NCBI RefSeq assembly: GCF_035083965.1
Contig: NC_089732.1
Coordinates: 14,676,424 to 14,740,423, forward strand
DNA from: Branchiostoma lanceolatum
Taxonomy: Eukaryota > Chordata > Leptocardii > Amphioxiformes > Branchiostomatidae
DNA: 64,000 nucleotides
Direction: 5' to 3'
Within the stretch, counting starts at the first letter, position 1. Each line of letters starts with the position of its first letter. The position numbers and the translations under genes were made by a program. Positions 24,901-36,500 of this stretch are shown here, piece after piece. The notes beneath the pieces are model-generated. The model worked only from the letters and a program-made list of their open reading frames with translations, had not been told where the DNA came from and ran no database searches.

Positions 24901-27469
24901 CTTTCTATGCTACATTTTTTCATGCTAGGCAGGTGCTCATGCGAGGCCCGCCGCTGGTATAAATCAAGCAACTTCTCGGCGTCAGCCAATCAGATACTGG
25001 GAGCTTGATCCTGCTGTTGAAGGGAAAGTTACCGACCAATCACGTTGCGTTTTGACAGCAGGTGGCGACGTGATTGGTTGGTGATATGGTTGACCAGCGC
25101 TAACGCAGCGAGAAGGAAGGATGGATTGCAGGCTTGTATACCAAGGCCGTTTGCTTTATACAGTGTATGTACGAGCGTCGGCAATTGCCACCCTCCTTTA
25201 TCAGCGCTGAAACCCGCTCGGGAAATGTTCGGCAAACCCTCTCGGTTTCAGCCCTGATCTTTTGAACGGAGATTTTGGCTTCTGGGGGCGTCACTGGCAG
25301 TTGCTCATCAATAATTAATGAGCTAGCCTTATTTAGCACAAACAGTCATTAGTTGCTCATCAATAATCAAGTAGAAATGTAAGACGTAAGCTGATTGGCT
25401 GATAGCTTCCCAGCGTCCTTTGCGGCTTTGCGAGATGAGCTTTAGCAAACCCTCTGATTGGCTGAAAGCTGTTTGGTGGTGACGTCGCCAGAAGCGTTTT
25501 CAGGGGCTCGGAAAGGCAGGGCCGCTATGGGAGGGAACGAACATATCGGGTCTGCTGGGAGGATGGCAATTGCAAAAGAGGAGATGTATGCGTGTGTTCG
25601 TGATTGCTCGTACCACTGTCTGGACCATGGAGTGCCGGTTGTGCCTCATCTGGCCGATGAAGCCGTGAACATCCACCCTTCCCTCAGCAGCCAACATCTC
25701 CTCCATGGCCTCTATGGCGATAAAGGTTCCCGTGCGTCCGACACCGGCGCTGGAGGAAACAATCATTAACCGTGATGAGGGAGGATACAATATGAGTTCT
25801 ACACATATTTGGGACCGCATTCTTCACAATATAGCAGCGACACCTTCATGCAGTGCGAAGTTGTTATCGCCCTGGGGAAGATGGCTGACGGTCCATCGAA
25901 ACGTCAGCTAGGTATGAACTCTTGATTGTGTTGGAGATAACTTTTCCCCCGAAACAATCACTGTTGTCAGCTTGGAAGCACCAGAAACAGCCTCAAATTT
26001 CAACTGGAAACAAGATGGCGCATCCATGACGTCAAACTCCGACATGGCAGCGCCCAGGGACGCTGACGGAAACAATAGAGGTTTGCGATTAAAACAACAA
26101 CAAGGCGTCCATACCTGCAGTGCACGACTATTGGTCCCCGGCCGGGAGGGTTGCTGGTCTTGGCCCGCCGGATGAACTTCATCATTCCTAGGGGGCTTTG
26201 CGGCACCCCGAAGTCAGGCCAGCTGGTGAAGTGGAACTGAGTTACAGTACGGACCGGGCCTTCGTCCTGAAGTCAATAGAGCTGACCGTTAGGCAAATCT
26301 ACAATATAAGGCATCTGAGTTGGGCCTATTGAGTCTTTTTACAGGTTTGCGTAGCAAAACCTTTGTTGGATCCGTTCGCATGTGTGGTGGCCGCCATCTT
26401 GATTTTGTGACGTCGTAGGGTAGCCATACCATTTCATTGGGAGGGGTGTTTTGGGGGTCGCTAGCGTTCTCTCTATTCTTAACAAATCGGCACACAACTA
26501 TCACACATTCAACTCAAATAAAAAGAAAAATTCAATACCAATTCAAATTTAGAAAAAGACCCCATAATCGCGAAACTAACATAGCAAACCTGAAGTATAT
26601 GTAGCACAAATACTTAAACTTTAGTTCCTCTACATTTTGCCGCAAAGGACATCTTGTTTTGCAGAGTATATATTCCTATACATTAACAATTTTTTAAGCA
26701 ACACATTATTATCATATTTTATTGCCATTGGCGTAATTATTGGTTTCTGACACGAAGCACTAGCAATTGGACTTGCGATGTACAGACATTGCTTCAGACG
26801 AGACACATATCGCATTTGCTATCTATATGCGTTATATTTACGCGTTAGCATCTTCGTAGGTTCTAAGACCATCTTAAAACATATAAATTGAATTACAATT
26901 ACTTATAACTTATCTCCCTATTTGTCTGGTTGTGAAAAAAGTGTCCATGCATGTATTATTGTTGAGTTTTTATGAACAAAAAAAAGTTCGTATTCTTTAT
27001 TACACTGACACTGATCATTGTCACCTTCTGTAAATTGAACGTCCGGATGGCGTAATCTACCAGGGTTGTCGTCTCTTTCTGAGTGACCCAGATGTTGCCG
27101 TAGTCCACACTGTCCTTGTTTGGCCAGTACTGGGCACACTTCGGCTGTAAATACACGAATAGATTAGCCAGTCAATATATAAACAAAACCAGGCATTCAG
27201 GAGATAACGTTTCATATCGATCTTTGAAATATTTGATACTGGTATCCATTGCAAATTGGTACTGATATCGATGAAACGTTTTAATCTTACATGTACGCAG
27301 TTCCGCATTTTATTGATGTTTTAAAAGAGGTTTGCAGAGAACATGTGTGTATACGTGTATGATGAAATGTCATGATTTTGTAAGTAAATTTTAGATGTTA
27401 TGGAGCCAACATGTGTAAATACAACAAAATTCAGGCTGTTTAAAGCCGGTTGCCGGTTGTGTAACAAAG

Positions 27470-27507
<38 letters not shown>

Positions 27508-30500
27508 TAATCAAATCCTACTCTTGTGCATCTATCAGCCCTGAACTAGGGCCGTACATGTATCTCTGACGATAAACATATATTAAGGTTGGGATCACCA
27601 AACCGTCAGTATGTCATTATGAAGACTGTTAAGCAACTTGAACGTAGTGCGCAAGTTATTCCAATGGCAAATGCCATTATGAAACGAAACCAGAATCTCT
27701 CTAATGTAGATATGAATAGATTACTTGAATGTCTGTATAATCTATCTAGTAATACCTACCAAGTTCCTTTCCACCAGATTGGTTACCATGACGACAGTTG
27801 CCGTGTCCTGCTCCCAAACCATCCTCCAGAAGTCGTTAGCAGTAGTAGGCAAAGGACCTGTAAAAGATTTGATACTGTGCACAGTTCATATTTAAAAACA
27901 AAAAGGGGCAGCAGTCTGTGCCATTTTTAAAATGAAAACAGCGTGTCAGTAATGTCAGTTATCGGAGTGTCTGTAAGTTGTATATATACATTGTGCAAGG
28001 ATGAACGGAGCATTGGAGTGTATTTGTGTATGCATTTTAGACAAAGTTAACGAACACTATACCTTGAGCAGCGATGAACTTTTTCGGGTGGTTGTAGCCC
28101 TTAAAAGTAAAAAAAAAATAGTCATATGTAAACACGTTAGTCATATGTAAACACGTAAGATTTTGTAATGACAATCTTTCTAATGACAAAACATGTTGCT
28201 CCTATCCTCTCATGTAACATATCATAAGTTTATATATGTCGGGTAACGGCCAGGGCGTACCGGATTGCGTTACCATTATTTCCGCTGCGTTAATTAGCGC
28301 TGGCCAGCAGTCAGCCAATCAGATACCCCCTCACTTTTCACAAGCCAATCGCGTTTCCTCTTTACCGTAGGCGGGGACGATGATTGGCTGACGCAGCGGG
28401 CGATGGAGAAGGAGGGATCGCTGGCCGGTACAGCAGGGTCGTTGCTTGATGCACATACAAACCACAGGCCTGGCATGAGTGGATGGATGCTCCTAACTCG
28501 ACTACTTACTGGATTACAAAGACACAAATAGATAAAGAAACTCATGAGACTTACATCAATGTAGTTGGCATTGATGTAATCAGTTCCCGGTTGGTCCTCC
28601 AATGTAGTGAGAATTACCCTCGAGTGGTCATCTGTGGAAAATAGACTTTTATGGATCATTTGCCCATAGCAAAGTGATCTAAAGTTCTGACTTGTAAGAT
28701 CATAGTATGTTTTGTACAATCATATACTTTAAGTCACACTCACAAGTGAAGACGTTCGTGAAGCGGTTCTTCTTCTCGTTCTCTGGCCGAATGTGCTCAT
28801 CGCGAGGATTGTTGGCCAACCTAGATATGGACTTAGTGGAGATAAAGAAAAGATTATAAGTTTGAATACGTTTAACAGCACAGTTGAACGGGAGTAGAAG
28901 ACCATTGAGAACGTACAATGACAATACCAATTGCAGTTTGACCCTCGAGAAATCTCTGTACATGTAAAATCACAGTTGAGTACGCTATCATCATCACTAT
29001 CAAAGTAATCATTACTGTTGTTATTGTTATCACAGTCTTTGGTATCATCATCATAATTGCGATCACCATCATTCTTGTCATCACTACTGTCAATAAGTAT
29101 CTCCTGCAATATAGTGCAGAAAATCTGAAAAAAATCTGTACAGAAGTCATGCTATCAGCAGTAATGCAAATTCCTTCTGAATTTCACAGTATGCATTCCT
29201 TTTTAAAACAGTTCAGTATTGGAACTTACCTGGAACTCCTCGCGGAAGATCTGGTTGCTTTTTCTGTGGTTATACACTTCATCCAGTCGGTTTCTCGGGA
29301 TAGGTGTGGTGAAGTCAGTCACTGCACAAATGATGTTAAACAAAGACTTGCACACTGCTTATTTCAACATCAGATAAGAGACGATAAGTATTCTTTCTTC
29401 TGATCTATTGCTAGATGTGAAAGAACCGTTAAGTCGGAGCACGGTATGTTGAGAGAACATCAAGGACTGCGCGCTCTCTGCGACCTCAAATTTAACAGAG
29501 CGCTCAACGAATTCATAGATTAAAAAAAAACGAATCTTTTGACGATTTGTGTGTTTTGTTGTCTTTTCAGTCATACTTTTACATTTGGCATGATATTCCA
29601 AAACAGGAGTTCCACGACCTCATATATCGATGAACAATTCTATTCATGCAAATGACTAACACATTTTCATAATACATGCTTGGTCATTAACACATTTATC
29701 TAACTTACACATGTTGCAATATTGACAGTCCTATAATTTTCCAATTAGATTAATTATAGTGTTTTGCATAAATTATGAAAATTAGGAATTTATTTGCATA
29801 ACTTGTATCTGTTGATGCTCCCCTTTCCATAAACTACATACTTGTCATGTATTTGAAAGTGGAAAACACTGCAAATATAGATTTTCCTCTTTAGCTATGC
29901 AAATTAAGTCCCAAGTAGCATAATTTGCACTTCATTGTGTACATCTCTATCTTATGCTACGGTCACATTTCTAAGCCGGGGCCCGGTCGGGCAGCTTGTG
30001 GGAACGAAAACTATGATATAAAAGACAACAGAACACACTGAAATTTGCAAAAATGCCTACTTACCATACTGTATGTATATTCTTGATATGCATTTTTTTA
30101 TTCTTCGTTTTCCCACACAGCTCGGTCGGGCCCCGGGTTGGAAATGTGACCCTAGCATAAGCTACCTGCATACTAAATGTCATGGAAATCCGTTGTTCCT
30201 TTGTTCAGTTATTCTCCTTAGAAATTTTTCACAAAAAATGCCCCTGCTTTTCCAGAGGAAGCTTAGACCTACACCACTTCTTTATTACATCACAAGCTAT
30301 CTGCCACCTAAAAATCAAGACCACAGCACGTCCGTTCAAAAGATACAAAAATTGAAGTTCTGCTGCAGTACCAAGGTCACATACCAGGGGGCCCAAAATC
30401 ACCTTTAATTTCGGATTCATAACACCCGCCCACATACCAAATATCATCATAATCCATCAAGAGGCTCTTGAGTTATGCTGACTAGAGTGGTCCGGAAACA

Positions 30501-33500
30501 CAAACAGACAAACAGACAAACAGACAGACATACCCAAAACGATATCTCCATTTTTCATGGAGATAATGATAGATTAGTCAAATTCGAATTAGGTCGTAGC
30601 GAGACGTGGCGAGAAATATTCTCCAAGCAGAGGTTTCGGTCGAATGGAGTAGGAGTGTCCGGGATTTTTTACGTCTCGCTCCCTTTCTCCCCCACTCGAC
30701 CGAAACCTCTGCTTGGAGAATAGGCAAGAGCGCCTTCTAATGGAATGGAGGCCTAACTCAACTCAACACAAGCATGTAATTTTATGAGTAACCACAAATC
30801 AAGAGTCAACATACGTGGCGACGTGTCTGCCGGAACATTGTCGTAAACGACATCGTTGTTGCCCACATTTTCGTTGTCAGCAGCAACATTGTTAGCGTTG
30901 TCAGCCTCCTCAGTGGTGTTGTCGCTAATGGTGTTGTAAGCACCGGGTGCCATTTCTAAAGCTGGGTTGTCTGTTCCTGTCCTCTGGGAATGAACGTCCA
31001 TCCTGGTTGCTTGCTTTCTTCTAAGAGAGATACATGTGACGAGAATTGTAACGCAAACATGTCTAAGTTGTTTTACGACCATAGTCAAGTATAACATATG
31101 GATGAGATTAACTTGTCGTTGGAATGGTTACAGTGGAGTTAAAGCATTTCTATTCATCTCCCTTCACTCATGATCAACAGGCGGACACAACACGGCACGG
31201 TGCTGAGGAATTTGTACTTCTGAAATACGTGGAATTTTCGTGTTGACTACGCGCGGCATATCACGCGCAGAACCCACAGTTGTGGATGTTTGGTGGCACC
31301 ACTCGTAGATGACATGAGAATCGATGAGACACGATGCTACGTGGTCTCACATGGCAAGTCCTCTTGTGCACTTTCTTCACCTACTTTCTGCCGAATGGTC
31401 TTATAAAGATCCAACACTGTATTGAGAGAACCTCAGTACCATGCCGTGATTTCCTTGTGAAATAAGTTAATTGAAGGCTCTAGGTCGAAGTGATGGTAGT
31501 CTAATGACTCACCGGCAAAAGAAGATCACGGCGGCGGCAACGATTCCGATCAGAACAACCGCACAGACTGTTGTAATTATGGCGATAAGGGCTGTTCTGT
31601 GATATGATGGAACGACCGTTGTGTTCGATGGGCCTGAAATTCAAACATCGCACTTTAATTCAACTTCGTAAGGCTGTTGAATGAGTTGGGCCTTGGAATT
31701 GAAAACATTATGCCTTTTTGAAGAAAAAAAGAAGAACTAGAGTTCCACGACCTCATACTTTCGCCGACTGATGTTAGCCTTTTTGAGTGAATGCTTATCA
31801 CTCAGTATGTAAATAAGGTCCTCATTTGCATAAATTTTAAGTGATCCTTTTCTCTACACATAACACAGCATTAAAGTAAAATCTTAGCAAAAAAGGCCAT
31901 TGTAGCATTTCCTCAAATATTATGTAAATGAGGCCCTGATGATTTATGTCTGATAACGTCCACATTTGATTATCTCCCAAATGCCACAAGAATGAAATCC
32001 CATCATTTACCACTCTGAAATTATAGTATGTCGTCATTAATTATGCAAATTAGGTATTCGTTTGCATAATTGATATCTATCATTAGTCCTCTCTTTCTCA
32101 GTTACATGTCACGTGTTTGAGTACAATAGAATGCAAGGGTTTGTATACTTTTTCACATCACAGATCCTGATTTGCATGATTCTTATACGATCATGTAAAT
32201 CATCACTCAAGCTATGTACATCCCTACAAATCATGACGATCAGTCATCAGCTTCTTGAGTTATTCTCTTTCAAAGTTTGAAACAAACCCAGGCCTATACC
32301 TACGAGTTCTGCAAAGAGCTATAAGAGTAATCACTGTAAGAATATTTTTGCTTTATTGGTATCATAACCTCTATCTTTACTACAGAAAATAAGGCAATTC
32401 GTTGGAAATGTATTTGCTTCAAACCATGTACATGTACTTTACACATTTTGATTAGCCAGTTGTATCAGAGAATCAAAGTTTTTGTGGGAAAGAAATATGC
32501 TGGTGTCATTGACAAATAGCATAGAATAAAGTATTGTTCTGTTACGAACCAAGTGCACAGAATAATGTGTGTACTTCGTAAGACGGGTCAAGTGTGACAT
32601 TACAGATTAGGTGAGCAGAACTAAAGCGTGAACGTCGTATATCGTGTTTCGTTTTTAGCTCCATTGCAATTTACAGTTTACATACGCCTCGAGATACTGA
32701 CGTGTGCCCACCAGGAACCTGCCTGATGCCCGACCGTCTTTCACGGGGCAGTCGGCAGGGCCCTGACGGACCCCACAGGGGTCACTACAAGACACAGTCA
32801 GAGCAACTGACGAGTACCTGTCGGATACCTGCCAACATGGCCAATGAAGGTGACAAACCTTTACAAAAATGCCACCGAGTTCCCACCCTGGGACCCCAAC
32901 AGGGTAGCGCGATGGAAACTTTTAATTGTGACCACGACATCCTGTGCCCCCCAGACGTCAGAGCCCGGCCGGGGCTACATTCCCGACGGGCACCGGCGCA
33001 ATTGTGACCGTAGCAATAGTAACACCAACCTCCTTGGTTTGATCTATAGTTCCTACATGGAAATAGGAAGCTAAAAATGTTGCTGCCTAGGTCCCCTCTT
33101 CTACCACTCGACCTGGCCCACTTGACGTCACACATGACCCCCATGATCACATGATCGCAGCCTTCCTAACGTTTATCAAACTTTCTTTTTCCGCTCGCGA
33201 TCTTCTAACTTTCGCTCCTCTGATGCTGACCTTGACCTCTTCTTTCTCCCCATGTTGTCACGACTTTCGATAAGAGGTTAAAAATATCTAAAATCGCTAA
33301 GAAATTAGCTGTTTTCTGACACAAAGAAATTCTAGATCTCACAAATGTTGCTATAATCCTTCTGTTCGCTCAGACAGGTCCCCCCAGTAGATGTAAGTGA
33401 TATCCCCGTGGTTGCACCATGTTGCCACAGCCTGGCCTGGAAAAGTGATTAATGGCCACCAGAGTCAGGAAACAGGCCTTGCCAGTGACAGCAGGGCATC

Positions 33501-36500
33501 CGTGATTAATCACCGCCAAGCGGTTGTGTTGTGTTCAGTTGTGTTTTGAAACCATTAGCTAGCTGAAATTTTGTTAATGAGGCCTTGTCATGCATAATTT
33601 TTGTCAGATATTGTTCACCTCGACTTAGCTTCCTAATGATATAAGAATGAAACTCCAATCATATGATATTGTGGTATTTTCAATTAGTATTTTCCAATTA
33701 ATTATGCAAAATAGGTAGCTATTAGCATCATTGGTATCTATCGATACCTCTCTCTTTTTCAGCTATATATGTCACATGTTTGAGAGTTCTATTTTGAAAG
33801 GCAGCAGATTTATAAACTTTCCATGCTAATTATGCAAATTAGCTCCTGATTTGCATAATGAGTATTTGATTATGTAAAGCATTAATCAAGCTATCTACGT
33901 ATTATAAATCAAGACGATCCGTTGACCATGTGTCTAGTTATTCATGTCCAAAGGTCAAAACAAATAAATTAAAAAGACCCGCTGCAGCTCCAAACAAGCC
34001 GCTAGAGGGCCCAAACGTACACAACTTACTTCATGTGGCATGGACTATCTACCACACAAAAATCATGACCGTAGCACTTGCAGAAAATTTGACCTCAAAC
34101 TTTGAAGCTCTGCTGCAGTACCTTAGGTGTCCGCTAGGAGGCCCATCATTGAACTTGACCTTCTCCTTTTACAAACTTACGTATTCACTAAATATCGTGC
34201 ACAGCCATCAACAGCTTCTCGAGTTATCCTGTCAACAAGCAAATACGCATACATAAACAGCCCGCTGCAGTACCGCAGGAACATGCCAGGTGACCCCTTT
34301 TTGAACTTGACCTCTGTTACCACAATTTCTACGTACCCACCAAAAATCATGCAGGTCCATCAACAATACATCGAGTTATGTTGTCTACATACAAACACAC
34401 TAACATAAAAAGTCCACTGGAGCACTTTAAGAAAACGCCAGGTTAACCATTTTCGAACTTGACCTTTGTTTCCACAACCGACACTTACCTACCAAAAATC
34501 AGCAAGATCCGTCAAAGTTTTCTCGACTTATGATCTCGACATACATACGGACCCACTTTACAGCTGGCGTAACCGATAACATAACTTTCCCGCGAAGGCA
34601 TACCTTCCCGGCGAAAGTAAATATCTGTATACATATAGTTTCAGTTCTCCGTCTTATATACCTCTTTGTGCGTATTATAGTATAAGACAGGAAATACTTG
34701 GAAACATTTCAGACACTAAACCAAACACAAACCTCTTTCTGGTGGGCCTGTTGATGTTGATACTGCATCAACCAATGTTGGGGTTGAAGACACTAAAACA
34801 AAACATTTTATTTTAAAGAAAAATGAAGACATATCATTTCACCTAATAGTTTGATTTCTTCGTCTTATATTTTTATGCGTATCATAGTATATACCCTGGA
34901 ATCCAGAGCATATGTACCGGCCCGCGCTCCGATTTACCCGGGCCTACCCTTCCGCTCCCCCGAAGATCTACCTCGCCCTACTATCCGCTAGCCACCCAAA
35001 CTCCGCAGCCGGAAGAGCGGATCTTGTTTGGCTAGCGGGAAGTGGGGCGGGGTACGTTGTCGGGCAAGCGGGAGGGTAGGTCCCTAGGAAGCTCTGGGCA
35101 CGGGCCGGTGTAGGTCCACGCTCGGTATAATTGCTCTGGATACCAGGGTACATAGTATAAGACATAAATGATTGGAAACATCTAATAAACTAAACCAAAT
35201 ACAAACCTATTTGTGGTGAGTCTGATGAAGTGACTACTGCATGGACCGGTGTTGGGGTAATGGTTGAAGACACTTAAAGAAAACATTTTTAAGTAATGAT
35301 TAAGAAATTCCAGTTTACATATAGTTTTGGATATTCGTCTTATATCATTGTGCGTATCATAGTATGTGACATAAAATACTTGGACAAATCCAAGAAACTA
35401 AACCAAAAACCAACCTCTTTCTGGTGGGCCTGATGGTGTGGCTACTGCATGAATCAATGTTGGGGTAATGGTTGAAGACACTAAAAGAAAACAGTATGTT
35501 TCTTTTTTTAAAGAGAAATCAGCAAATATCAGTTCAACGATAGTTTTGTTTTTCTGTCTTATATCTTTGTGCGTATTAGAATAAAAGCCATAAATACTTG
35601 GAAACATCTTAAAAATTTAATCAAATACAAACCTGCTTTTGGTGGGTCTGATGAAGTGACTTCTGCATGAACCGGTGTTGGGGTAACGGCTGATGACGCT
35701 AAAAGAAAATAAAGCTCGTTGTTTTGTTTTCATTCAAAATATCAACACTTAAAGACTCTCGCCATCATAATCTTATGGTGTAAGCTCACTTGTTAAGGAG
35801 GAATCCTCCCTTGACAGGCTCCAATTTACTATGCCGCGAGCTATTGTTGGAGAGACTATAAACATTAAGCTCTAATTAACAAGTGCCTGGTTCTTGTTCC
35901 CAGTGATCCTCCAATTAACACCTCTATAAGCTGTCTTTGTGCGCTGACTCTTACAAGTATGAAAGCAAAAAAAAAAGTAGGGAAACTCATCTTTATCACG
36001 GTAACACAATCACCGAGGCATATTTAACAGTACTGCTGATTCTGATCATTTGATTTTTACATTAGGGTATCACTGTTACCTGTGCATGTTGGGCTTTCTT
36101 CAGACCATGTCGTGTCAGCCCGGCACACCAGGCTGGACTTGCCCATCAGCTGGTATCCATGGTTACAGGTGAATTGGACCATGTCGTTATATGCTCTTCC
36201 GCCGCTGATGGCACCATTCTCTGGAGGTGTTAGTTTCGGGCAATATTCACAGACGTAACCGTTTGCCCCGTTTATACAGGTTTCATAAGACGGACAGGGG
36301 TTTTGGGAACAGAAATCTGTGGACCGAAAAATATCAATTATTATGTGTCAGAGAAGCATACTTGATAACAAGGAATATCCAACTAGTTACCAGAAATTAC
36401 TTTAAACATTATGGGAAAAGACGTTGATATCTTGTTTAGCTGAATAAGTGCAGTAAGCTTAACTGTAATTTCAGTTTTTCTACTTGACAAGATCATACAT

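Noticed and set aside
27589-27930. 113-codon plus-strand frame
   Set aside because: It runs antisense over a phosphatase D1 exon (27760-27857) and has no motif of its own.
28729-29150. Minus-strand frames rich in Asp/Asn or Ile/Met
   Set aside because: They derive from an ATC-rich low-complexity intron stretch overlapping the real 88-nt exon in another frame.
32702-33150. Overlapping frames of about 100-120 codons
   Set aside because: Arise from a GC-rich island; no domain or splice context. Reported only as an unexplained region.
31640-34730. Search for FN3 exons in the phosphatase ectodomain
   Set aside because: Stalk exon and membrane exon join in phase, and no W-x-x-P or Tyr-rich FN3 pattern is visible on the minus strand.
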